A stretch of DNA of 46,575 bases, taken from Pseudoalteromonas rubra. GTDB lineage: Bacteria; Pseudomonadota; Gammaproteobacteria; Enterobacterales; Alteromonadaceae. Shown here piece after piece: positions 25,582-33,824 of this stretch. The DNA lies in NCBI RefSeq assembly GCF_005887095.1, contig NZ_PNCI01000096.1:1-46575 (forward strand), in the 5' to 3' direction. The notes beneath the pieces are model-generated. The model saw nothing but the letters and a program-made list of their open reading frames with translations. It was not told the origin of the DNA and did not search any database. The position numbers and the translations under genes were made by a program. Positions within the stretch are counted from its first letter, which is position 1. Each line of letters opens with the position of its first letter.

Positions 25582-26448
25582 GATGAGTGCTCAGTTTTCA
25601 AACCCGGAATGGGTAAAATGGCGATTTTGATTTGATACCGATATTTTGATTATAACGATTAGTCAGCTTATCAATGCTCTTATCGGTTGTTGAAATATAA
25701 GCCGATTAGATCCAATGACTGTGTTTGGAAAAAGATCGTAACGATTACTGTTTTTCAATTTATTTTGACAAATGTCGGAATGGTTTAACGTTGTTAGATG
25801 TACCTGAACTTTGCTGGGATTTTGATAGCGGTACTTCTCGATAGCTGGGTATTGCAGTCCGCCGTCATTAGCCTTAGCATTAAACTAAAGATGTGTTTTT
25901 TGGCATCACCGAAGCAAGCTCAATTGGTTAGACTTTTAAGATGCGCATTCGATTTGAGTTAGAAGTTAGGTGTTTACCAGCAACATACTTTGAGCTTGGT
26001 AATATCTATTTAAGATCTGTTTGGCTTTATTAAAGAAAATAAAAATTTAGGGATTTTTAATCTAGTGATAGATATGTAGTGTTTTATACGTTTCACTATC
26101 ATAGATAAAGCCTTTTCTGACCATGAGAAAGTAACTACTTACTATCTTAACTTTACATAGATAACGAAACGTATTAAGTGAGATGGGTAACGGAGATAAG
26201 AATTTAAAAAGCAGTCAGGTAGTTGGCATTAGAGTCCAAATTTTACTGACCCTTAACTCATTTTCTAATATATGAACAGAAAATTTCTTCGCTTAGGTAT
26301 ATTTTAAATCGAACTCGCTGACTTATCCTAGTTACTAGAAAAAACTTAACAGAAATGAAAATCTTATCTTCCATAAATTCAGTGTCTGCTTTTTATTTTT
26401 TATCCTATCCAAGCCAGGTGTTAGTTATAGTTCCAGTTTTAACCCGTT
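25582..26448. other. gene-free AT-rich stretch between Ter array and tus
   Basis: No convincing coding frame occurs on either strand. The left part looks like decayed continuation of the array, with a degenerate Ter-like motif at 25887. The sequence AATTTTACTGA near 26229 weakly recalls the origin iteron. I see nothing else. Confidence 0.6.
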
Positions 26449-27321
26449 CTACTCGTTAATTTTTTCCAGGTAAATTCTTTCTATTAGATAATTGTATTCT
26501 TTTTTACGTGGATCAGTATCTTCTCGAATATAATTTTTCAATTCACCTATTTTTGTTTCTTTTTGCGGATTTAAAAGAATAAATGGAAGCGCACCGCTTA
26601 CATGATATCGATTTTTTGCACTAAAGCGAACGTTTACTTCAGGGCTTACTCTGGTAGGGCGCCTTATTCTTAACTTTGCTGATGAAGACAAACTTGAAAC
26701 CCTAAGTCGTTCTTGTTCAACAATTGATTGCCAGTTATTTTGGTCTATTGCTCTTGGGTTTGTATATTGAGAAGACCGTTGAAGTATATCCAGAGCGGCT
26801 TTCTTAGATAGTGTTTTTGTTGAGTGTTTGGTCATCCAAGTAAAGCGCACTGAGTATGGCACTGTGTGCTCGAAGTGTATCTTTCTATAAGCTGCCAAAG
26901 TAACTAAACCTGGCACAGCACTATGCACTGCTTCAAATCTTGCGTCGTTATTTGCAATTTCTAGAACTAATTCTTTAAAGGCATCTTTAGCTAAGTTAAT
27001 TTCGACAAGTCGATTTCTAATTTCACCTTTTGGATCGTTAACTAGGATTAGTCCCGGATGGCGTGTAAGTACTTTACCGCTTTCTTTCTTATCAAGAAAA
27101 AGGTCCTTAAATGACTTAACACAATGTGAAAGAGCTGCATCTTCGGTCAATTTTTCTACAGGAATGTTTTCCGGAGCCGAAGTTTCGTCCTTTTTTTCAA
27201 CCGCAGGAAGCTTAAAATAGATAGCTTGTGCAATATCTGCAGCTTGTATCTCGTCACAGAACAAAGATATTTGTTCAAAAAGATAATCAAAATGTGACCT
27301 TATTGAAAGTTTACTTTTCAT
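26449..27321 (-). CDS. tus: Tus-like DNA replication terminus site-binding protein
   Basis: Tus binds Ter DNA as a monomer and blocks DnaB helicase from one side only. This 290-residue protein (E. coli Tus has 309) aligns along much of its length. RFEAVHSAVPGLVTLAAYR (128-146) matches E. coli RFEWVHRHLPGLITLNAYR, the VRFTWMTKH region matches LRFGWANKH, and SAKLRIRRPTRVSPEVNVRF matches [20 protein letters not shown]. Residues lining the pocket that captures flipped cytosine 6 in E. coli (F140, H144, G149, L150) are present as F129, H133, G138 and L139 with identical spacing, so a fork-locking mechanism is plausible. Length and divergence suggest a distinct subfamily. A Ter-like site lies 122 bp upstream of the start (27443-27456), as expected for autorepression; the tus promoter of E. 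coli is also covered by a Ter site. The assignment rests on recalled sequence, not a database search. Confidence 0.92.
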   Translation of the reverse strand: MKSKLSIRSHFDYLFEQISLFCDEIQAADIAQAIYFKLPAVEKKDETSAPENIPVEKLTEDAALSHCVKSFKDLFLDKKESGKVLTRHPGLILVNDPKGEIRNRLVEINLAKDAFKELVLEIANNDARFEAVHSAVPGLVTLAAYRKIHFEHTVPYSVRFTWMTKHSTKTLSKKAALDILQRSSQYTNPRAIDQNNWQSIVEQERLRVSSLSSSAKLRIRRPTRVSPEVNVRFSAKNRYHVSGALPFILLNPQKETKIGELKNYIREDTDPRKKEYNYLIERIYLEKINE

Positions 27322-27442
27322 GAGCTAGCCAATTAAAACGATTTAAAAACAGAAGTGATTATATACTTATTTTTCGTATCTCCTTGATAAAAATTATCAA
27401 AGACGATAAGTGTTGATTCGATAATCAATTATATACCATATG

Positions 27443-27456
27443 TATGATGTGTTCCT
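27443..27456 (+). promoter_or_regulatory. Ter-like site upstream of tus
   Basis: TATGATGTGTTCCT has one mismatch to the array consensus and is preceded by G, as in E. coli Ter position 6. It lies in the presumed tus promoter region, so bound Tus could repress its own gene. Confidence 0.7.
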
Positions 27457-28599
27457 ACTATTCTAGCCTAACTTTCTTTTTTGTACAACACTATCTGGTC
27501 CTGTTATTAACTTCTTGTATGGACAACTTTTAATAAAGGTTTGACCTGTAAAAAAGCCAATTATTTTCTACACTCTCGTTCCATAATTCAAAGATTATTA
27601 ATAGTTTCTGGCACATACAATACTCCAATAATTCATTGTGTCTTCTCGCTTTACGGGGGGGGTCCGATCTCAAGAATTGATAGAGCAAAATTGTAGCCAG
27701 GAATGTTCAGAACAATAGCAATTGCTATGGTCAACTTTGGCAGAAAATCGTTTTCTTTAGGCACTTTGTTCATGGTACCTGAACCGTCTATCCTGGTCTT
27801 CAACAAATACTTCAATATGACGACCAAATAGATCAAAATTCTATCGTCCACTGGAAATTTATGACTATTACCAATAATAACTTTTGTACTCTGACCTTAT
27901 AATTATCATCAATCAGTCGTGGTGAAACAGGTGATTGATAGTGGCCTTTAGTTCTTTGCTCTAACTTACGCAATACTTTCTCGCCTATTGCCAGTTTTTT
28001 AATGCCATGGATTGTAAATAGGTTTTTGATTCTTACCTGAATGTTTAGCAAAGACAAATTCTGGGCTTTCTCTGTCAGATGTTGTTTGAGTCAGAATATG
28101 CTGTTATGAATTTGACATCACGTGCTAAAGGGCATGTTACGCTAGAACTGATTTAGACCGAAACCAACCGTGGCAGGGTGTGGCGCAAATTGTGCAACAC
28201 CTTTATTAAATTCGGAATGCATGTTTTTAGTAAAAACTCTTATCACAGTTACCTCATTAGAAATAGTAGTGAGTCATGTACATTAATGCCATGGTAGGAG
28301 TGTGCGCTGCCTTCGAACCTTGTTTAGTTAAGAATCTTATACAGACTGTAACGATGAACTCTTGAACGAATGGCGATAGGATATTCTATCTGGATACCGG
28401 GGGGACGATGCAAACCATCTTATGATCGTAGTGAGAGAATATACGCAAACTCCCTAATCTCCAGTCAATTTAACATAATTATTATTAAAAAGGAAAATTA
28501 CTATTCCTGTATAAGAAACTCAACCGAAATAAGCTTTCCTTACGTTGGTATTGTTTATAAATAGTGTAGTTTGCTGAGTGATCCAGGAGTCGCTTAATG
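27457..28599. other. gene-poor stretch, no supported gene
   Basis: Two short overlapping minus-strand frames (27651-27851 and 27833-28057) and one plus-strand frame (28370-28564) exist, but none has a family resemblance or ribosome site I can support. A run of eight G occurs near 27655. The segment could contain a decayed insertion, but I see no terminal repeats or transposase motifs. Confidence 0.5.
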
Positions 28600-28613
28600 T
28601 ATGATGTGTTCTT
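28600..28613 (+). promoter_or_regulatory. solitary Ter-like site
   Basis: This is an exact TATGATGTGTTCTT, preceded by G (the position-6 equivalent), with the same polarity as the array. It lies about 100 bp upstream of the DAHP synthase gene and could be a backup fork trap. Confidence 0.7.
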
Positions 28614-28694
28614 TGCCTGATTTAATCCTTTAAATTCTTCGAAATATCCTTGAAGCTGTAGCGTCTATAAGGTACCTTGCCTTTGAGGTAACTA

Positions 28695-30068
28695 ATGAGG
28701 AATGAGGAAAATATGAAACCTTGGAGCCCAGATAGCTGGAGAGAACATCCGATAGTTCAACAACCTGAATACCCGGATAAATTAGAGCTTGAATCAGTAG
28801 AAAAACAGATCAATGCAGCACCGCCTTTAGTATTCGCAGAAGAAACTCGAAGCTTGTATAAAAGCCTGGCCGATGTATGCGAAGGAAAGGCTTTTTTACT
28901 TCAGGGTGGGGATTGCGCCGAGTCATTCGCTGACTTCAGCGCGACCAGCATAAGAGATACATTTAAGACACTTTTGCAAATGGCTGTAGTGCTGACCTAT
29001 GGAGGCAAGTGTCCGGTTGTTAAAATCGCAAGAATGGCAGGGCAATATGCTAAACCCAGATCTTCTGATTTTGAAACAATCAATGGTGTAGCTTTGCCTT
29101 CGTACCGAGGAGACATAGTAAATAGCTTTGAATTTACGGAAGAAGCTCGCATACCAGATCCGAAAAGATTACTGACGGCCTACCATCACAGTGCGTCAAC
29201 GCTCAACTTACTGCGAGCATTCGCGCAAGGCGGGCTTGCAGATCTTCACCAAGTAAGTCGCTGGAATATGAGCTTTGTTGCAGCAAATCCGATGAAAGAG
29301 AAGTTTCAGCAACTGGCCAATCGAATCCAGGAAGCACTTGAGTTTATGGAGGTTTGCGGTATCGACTCTACAGTTGCCCCAAGTCTCAAAGAAACTCACT
29401 TATATACATCACACGAAGCACTGCTGCTTGGTTATGAACAAGCCCTGACTCGCAGAGACCACTTAAGTGGTGACTGGTATGATTGCTCAGCTCACTTTGT
29501 TTGGATCGGTGAACGAACAAGGCAACTTGACCATGCACATATTGAGTTTTTCAGAGGAATAAAAAACCCGATCGGTGTGAAAGTTGGCCCAGGTATGAAG
29601 CCAGACGAACTTATCGAATTGATCGACGCTTTAAATCCAGAAAATATACCCGGACGACTTACGCTGATTACCAGAATGGGCGCTGATGTTTTACCCGAAA
29701 AGCTGCCAGCTTTAGTCAGAAAAGTTCAGGAAGAAGGTCGCAAGGTCGTATGGAGTTCTGATCCGATGCACGGTAATACTGAAAAGGCCAGCACAGGTTA
29801 CAAAACTCGTAGCTTTAATAATATTTTGCGTGAAATAAGCCAGTTTTTCGCCGTACATAAAGCTGAGGGTTCATACCCAGGTGGTGTACACTTAGAAATG
29901 ACTGGACAACACGTCACTGAGTGTATTGGCGGGGCATATGGACTCTCAGATGAAGACTTGGCTCAGCGTTACCGCACGCAATGCGATCCGCGTTTAAACG
30001 CAGACCAGGTCCTGGAGCTCGGATTCTTAGTTGCAGACCTGCTTAAAGATGCTCGAAACCGAGTATAG
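28695..30068 (+). CDS. class II 3-deoxy-7-phosphoheptulonate (DAHP) synthase
   Basis: DAHP synthase condenses phosphoenolpyruvate with erythrose 4-phosphate, the first step of the shikimate pathway. The 451-457 residues and the plant/actinobacterial-like motifs mark class II: KPWSPDSWREHPIVQQP at the N-terminus, FLLQGGDCAESFADF (Cys metal ligand), VVKIARMAGQYAKPRSS, WIGERTRQLDHAHIEFFRG, GVKVGPGM, WSSDPMHGNT (His ligand), and GGVHLEMTGQHVTECIGG (Glu ligand). Two starts are possible: ATG 28695 with GAGG at 28685, or ATG 28713 with GAGGAA at 28704. The second matches the family N-terminus best. The enzyme draws on PEP, and the neighbouring ppsA makes PEP, a sensible functional pairing. A shared terminator separates it from convergent ppsR. 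Confidence 0.96.
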   Translation: MRNEENMKPWSPDSWREHPIVQQPEYPDKLELESVEKQINAAPPLVFAEETRSLYKSLADVCEGKAFLLQGGDCAESFADFSATSIRDTFKTLLQMAVVLTYGGKCPVVKIARMAGQYAKPRSSDFETINGVALPSYRGDIVNSFEFTEEARIPDPKRLLTAYHHSASTLNLLRAFAQGGLADLHQVSRWNMSFVAANPMKEKFQQLANRIQEALEFMEVCGIDSTVAPSLKETHLYTSHEALLLGYEQALTRRDHLSGDWYDCSAHFVWIGERTRQLDHAHIEFFRGIKNPIGVKVGPGMKPDELIELIDALNPENIPGRLTLITRMGADVLPEKLPALVRKVQEEGRKVVWSSDPMHGNTEKASTGYKTRSFNNILREISQFFAVHKAEGSYPGGVHLEMTGQHVTECIGGAYGLSDEDLAQRYRTQCDPRLNADQVLELGFLVADLLKDARNRV

Positions 30069-30076
30069 AAGAAGAT

Positions 30077-30099
30077 AAAAGGGCCTTTGGCCCTTTTTT
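30077..30099. terminator. bidirectional terminator between DAHP synthase and ppsR genes
   Basis: AAAAGGGCC and GGCCCTTTT flank a TTT loop, followed by further T residues. It lies 8 bp past the DAHP synthase stop and touches the ppsR stop codon. The A-rich left flank lets it work for both strands. Confidence 0.88.
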
Positions 30100-30907
30100 A
30101 ATATTTGCGTCTTTCAAGATCAGTCTCTGATATAATCTTGGCTGATATCTCCTCGACTGAGAATTTAGTAGAGTTCAGGTAAGGTATTTTATTCTTCTTA
30201 AACAACATTTCTACCTCTCTGACCTCAATCCGACATTGCCGTATTGATGCATATCTTGAATTAGCCATACGCTCCTGTCTGATAGCCGACAAACGCTCAG
30301 GGTCAATCGTTAGACCAAATATCTTCTGTTTGTAAGGCATCAAACACTTAGGTAAAGCACCTTTTTCAAGGTCATCTTCTGTCATTGGATAATTTGCTGC
30401 TTTAATCCCGTATTGAAGAGCCAGGTACAAACTCGTCGGCGTTTTGCCACTGCGACTCACGCCAACCAAAATAATATCGGCTTTTTCGTAATCTTTTACA
30501 TTTGCGCCATCATCGTTGGCCAGTGCGTAATTGACTGCATCAATCCTGAAGTCGTAAGTCGCTTCGTGAATGCTGTGTGTGCGGTGAACTTTTGGTACCG
30601 GAGCAACTTTTAGTTCTCTTTTTACAATTTCGCTGGAATAAGATAAGAAATCATAGCAAACCCCATCTGATGCAAGAATAATATCGGACAATTCGGGGTT
30701 TACAAAGGTGAAAAACACCAACGGCTTTTCGCCACTTGTTTGCGCAGTAGCATTAATTAGCTCTTTGATTTTTTCAGCTTTTTCGACAGTCTCTACAAAA
30801 GGGATCGTCTTATGATTAAAGTCTACGGGAAACATCGACAGCGTCGCATGCCCGAATACCTCAGATGTAATCGCTGTTCCATCCGATATATAAAATGCAG
30901 TTCTCAT
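30098..30907 (-). CDS. ppsR: phosphoenolpyruvate synthase regulatory protein (DUF299 kinase/pyrophosphorylase)
   Basis: PpsR is a bifunctional ADP-dependent kinase and phosphate-dependent pyrophosphorylase that switches PpsA off and on by modifying a Thr near its catalytic His. The 269 residues match the family. Features are the N-terminal FYISDGTAITSEVFGHA, the P-loop-like ILVGVSRSGKTPTSLYLA at about 148-165, NYPMTEDDL, and IFGLTIDPERLSAIRQERM followed by SRYAS. It diverges from ppsA across 141 bp, the arrangement seen in many gammaproteobacteria, which supports both assignments. Confidence 0.95.
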   Translation of the reverse strand: MRTAFYISDGTAITSEVFGHATLSMFPVDFNHKTIPFVETVEKAEKIKELINATAQTSGEKPLVFFTFVNPELSDIILASDGVCYDFLSYSSEIVKRELKVAPVPKVHRTHSIHEATYDFRIDAVNYALANDDGANVKDYEKADIILVGVSRSGKTPTSLYLALQYGIKAANYPMTEDDLEKGALPKCLMPYKQKIFGLTIDPERLSAIRQERMANSRYASIRQCRIEVREVEMLFKKNKIPYLNSTKFSVEEISAKIISETDLERRKY

Positions 30908-31048
30908 TTTAACCTTTCAATTACTTTTTTAGTATTTTTTCGTGTCGCGGTTTACGCCGCTATGCATTAAGTTGTAGAATGCCTTCGACCTATAGGAAGG
31001 TCAATTTTTCTCTCACATTAAATACAATTTGTTTTTGGAGACAGTTCC

Positions 31049-33424
31049 GTGCAAGACTACGTTCTCTGGTATCAAGAATTAGGTATGCAAGACGTACCTA
31101 GGGTTGGTGGTAAAAATGCCTCTCTGGGTGAAATGATATCTAACCTTGCCAATGCAGGTGTACAAGTACCCGGTGGATTCGCAACAACGGCAGACGCCTT
31201 TAATGAATTCCTCGAGCAATCAGGCCTGAATGAGAAAATTCACACTATTCTCGATTCCCTCGATGTTGACGACGTCAACGAACTTGCCAAAGTCGGCGCA
31301 CAAATCCGCCAATGGGTTATTGATACTCCTTTCCAGCCAGAATTAGACCAAGCCATTCGCAACGCATACGCCTCGCTACACGGCGATGAAAGCAACGATG
31401 TCTCCTTTGCTGTTCGTTCCTCAGCAACAGCCGAAGATATGCCAGACGCTTCATTTGCAGGACAACAAGAGACTTTCCTAAACGTTAAAGGTATCGACGC
31501 AGTAATGGTCGCTATCAAGCACGTTTTTGCCTCTTTGTTCAACGACCGCGCAATTTCTTATCGTGTTCACCAGGGTTACGACCATCGTGGCGTCGCGTTA
31601 TCTGCTGGTATTCAGCGTATGGTACGTTCAGACAAAGCATCCTCAGGTGTTATGTTTACGATTGATACAGAATCAGGTTTTGAGGATGTTGTTTTCGTCA
31701 CCTCAAGCTATGGTCTTGGAGAAATGGTCGTACAAGGTGCAGTAAACCCAGACGAGTTTTACGTCCATAAGCCGACGCTGGCCAAAGGCTTGCCAGCAGT
31801 TGTAAGACGTAACATTGGCTCCAAAGCAATTCAAATGGTCTATTCGAACGATGAATCTCACGGTAAACAAGTAGAGATTGTCGATATGGACCCTGAGCTG
31901 TCAAACAAGTTCTCCATCACAGACAGCGAAGTACAGGAATTAGCAAAGCAAGCTGTTATCATCGAAAAACATTACGGCCGTCCAATGGATATTGAATGGG
32001 CTAAAGATGGTAACGATGGCAAACTTTACATTGTACAAGCTAGACCAGAAACAGTTCGCTCTAACGAAGATGCTAACGTTATGGAGCGCTTCCAGCTTAA
32101 GCAAAAATCGAGCGTTGTTTGTGAAGGACGTGCAATTGGACACAAAATCGGTAGCGGTGTTGTACGCGTACTAAACTCGATTGACGAAATGGATAAAGTC
32201 GAAGAGGGCGATATCCTGGTTACTGACATGACAGACCCAGACTGGGAACCTATCATGAAACGCGCAGCTGCAATCGTAACGAATCGCGGCGGCCGTACCT
32301 GTCATGCTGCAATCATCGCTCGAGAGTTGGGAATTCCAGCAGTAGTGGGTTGTGGTAATGCGACCGACACCATTAAGCATGGTGATGAAGTAACGGTGTC
32401 GTGCGCCGAAGGCGACACAGGTTATATCTACCAGGGCAAACTAGACTTTGAAGTCATCTCATCGCGTATCGATTCAATGCCTGACATTCCGATGAAGATA
32501 ATGATGAATGTGGGTAACCCAGACCGTGCTTTTGACTTTGCTAAGTTGCCACATGCAGGTATTGGTCTTGCGCGTTTAGAGTTCATCATTAACCGAATGA
32601 TTGGTGTACACCCTAAAGCGTTGATCAATTTCGACACTCAGCCTGCTGATTTACAAGCTGAAATCAAAGAAATCATTGCAGGTTACGAGTCTCCTGTAGA
32701 ATTCTACATCGCAAAACTAGTCGAAGGGATCTCTACCCTTGGCGCAGCATTTGCGCCAGAGCGCGTGATTGTTCGTATGTCAGACTTTAAGTCTAACGAA
32801 TACGCAAACCTTGTTGGCGGACAACAGTATGAGCCGGAAGAAGAAAACCCAATGATTGGTTTCCGCGGCGCGTCTCGTTATATTTCAGAAGACTTCCGCG
32901 AATGTTTCGCACTAGAGTGTGAAGCAATTAAACGCGTTCGTAACGAAATGGGTCTCGATAACGTCGAAATCATGATCCCATTTGTACGTACACTTGAAGA
33001 AGCTACAAAGGTTATACAGCTACTTGAAGAACACGGTCTTAAGCGCGGCGAAAATGGTCTGAAGGTTATCATGATGTGTGAATTGCCTTCTAACGCCTTA
33101 TTAGCAGAAGAATTCCTTGAGTATTTCGACGGCTTTTCAATTGGTTCAAATGACCTGACTCAGCTAACACTTGGTCTCGACCGTGACTCAGGTCTTATTG
33201 CGCACTTATTCGACGAGCGTAACCCGGCCATCAAAAAGCTGCTTTCTATGGCAATTCAAACGGCCAAAGCAAAAGGCAAGTATGTAGGTATTTGTGGGCA
33301 GGGGCCTTCTGACCATGAAGATTTTGCAGCCTGGTTGGTTGACCAGGGCATCGATTCAGTATCGCTAAACCCTGATACTGTTCTCGAAACCTGGCTATAC
33401 CTTGCTGAGCAAAACAAAGCTTAG
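31049..33424 (+). CDS. ppsA: phosphoenolpyruvate synthase
   Basis: PEP synthase converts pyruvate and ATP to PEP, AMP and phosphate in gluconeogenesis. The 791 residues have the ordinary three parts. The N-terminal ATP-grasp domain has RVGGKNASLGEMI, FAVRSSATAEDMPDASFAGQQETFLN and DMEWAKDG-like DIEWAKDG. The mobile phosphohistidine domain has GGRTCHAAIIARELGIPAVVG, with the catalytic His and the preceding Thr that PpsR modifies. The C-terminal PEP-binding barrel has GLARLEFII, NPMIGFRGASRY, MCELPSNALLAEEF and GSNDLTQLTLGLDRDS. The start is GTG 31049 with TTGGAG 9 bases upstream; the next Met codons lie inside conserved sequence. It supplies PEP, linking to the glyoxylate shunt genes and DAHP synthase on this replicon. 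Confidence 0.97.
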   Translation: MQDYVLWYQELGMQDVPRVGGKNASLGEMISNLANAGVQVPGGFATTADAFNEFLEQSGLNEKIHTILDSLDVDDVNELAKVGAQIRQWVIDTPFQPELDQAIRNAYASLHGDESNDVSFAVRSSATAEDMPDASFAGQQETFLNVKGIDAVMVAIKHVFASLFNDRAISYRVHQGYDHRGVALSAGIQRMVRSDKASSGVMFTIDTESGFEDVVFVTSSYGLGEMVVQGAVNPDEFYVHKPTLAKGLPAVVRRNIGSKAIQMVYSNDESHGKQVEIVDMDPELSNKFSITDSEVQELAKQAVIIEKHYGRPMDIEWAKDGNDGKLYIVQARPETVRSNEDANVMERFQLKQKSSVVCEGRAIGHKIGSGVVRVLNSIDEMDKVEEGDILVTDMTDPDWEPIMKRAAAIVTNRGGRTCHAAIIARELGIPAVVGCGNATDTIKHGDEVTVSCAEGDTGYIYQGKLDFEVISSRIDSMPDIPMKIMMNVGNPDRAFDFAKLPHAGIGLARLEFIINRMIGVHPKALINFDTQPADLQAEIKEIIAGYESPVEFYIAKLVEGISTLGAAFAPERVIVRMSDFKSNEYANLVGGQQYEPEEENPMIGFRGASRYISEDFRECFALECEAIKRVRNEMGLDNVEIMIPFVRTLEEATKVIQLLEEHGLKRGENGLKVIMMCELPSNALLAEEFLEYFDGFSIGSNDLTQLTLGLDRDSGLIAHLFDERNPAIKKLLSMAIQTAKAKGKYVGICGQGPSDHEDFAAWLVDQGIDSVSLNPDTVLETWLYLAEQNKA

Positions 33425-33437
33425 ATAAAGATTAGTT

Positions 33438-33464
33438 AAGGCCTGCATCATGCAGGCCTTTTTT
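33438..33464 (+). terminator. intrinsic terminator after ppsA
   Basis: AAGGCCTGCA and TGCAGGCCTT form a long stem followed by T residues, about 14 bp after the stop codon. It also abuts the convergent small membrane protein gene. Confidence 0.9.
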
Positions 33465-33470
33465 AAAGGA

Positions 33471-33677
33471 TTATCTAAAACGTTTGTCTAGTTGAACGCA
33501 GGCACTCTTAAACCATACTTGACTCTTTTTCAACCACACTCGTGCCCATGGGTAATTGAAGGATAAGCAAAGCAACGCACCAAGCAGAAAGAAAATCGAC
33601 GGGCCAGGTACCACAATAAATACTATTGCTAGCAAAGCACAAACCCCTGCAACTAAGTTCATCATAATTTTATTCAT
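33471..33677 (-). CDS. small PGPGW-type transmembrane protein
   Basis: The 68 residues hold two closely spaced hydrophobic stretches joined by VPGPSIFFLLG. The spacing and the NYPWARVWLKK tail fit the short PGPGW transmembrane family (function unknown), although the final Gly-Trp of the name motif is replaced here by Ser-Ile. The C-terminal tail (KKSQVWFKSACVQLDKRFR) is basic, so it probably faces the cytoplasm. It is convergent with ppsA, and no operon partner is seen. Confidence 0.7.
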   Translation of the reverse strand: MNKIMMNLVAGVCALLAIVFIVVPGPSIFFLLGALLCLSFNYPWARVWLKKSQVWFKSACVQLDKRFR

Positions 33678-33824
33678 AGTGTGACCTCAAATTCGAGATT
33701 AGTATTAAATCTACTCCATATACCTGCTTTAATCCTTTTCAAAATGTAACAAAACAAAAAATTCCAGATTTTTAAAGAGACTCAACATGATACAATAGTG
33801 CCAAAGCAATAAATTATTACCGTC

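Noticed and set aside
27651..28057. Decayed IS transposase on the minus strand
   Set aside because: The two short frames show no catalytic DDE pattern, and I found no terminal inverted repeats or target duplication.
28370..28564. 64-codon plus-strand gene upstream of DAHP synthase
   Set aside because: No ribosome site, no family resemblance and unusual composition.
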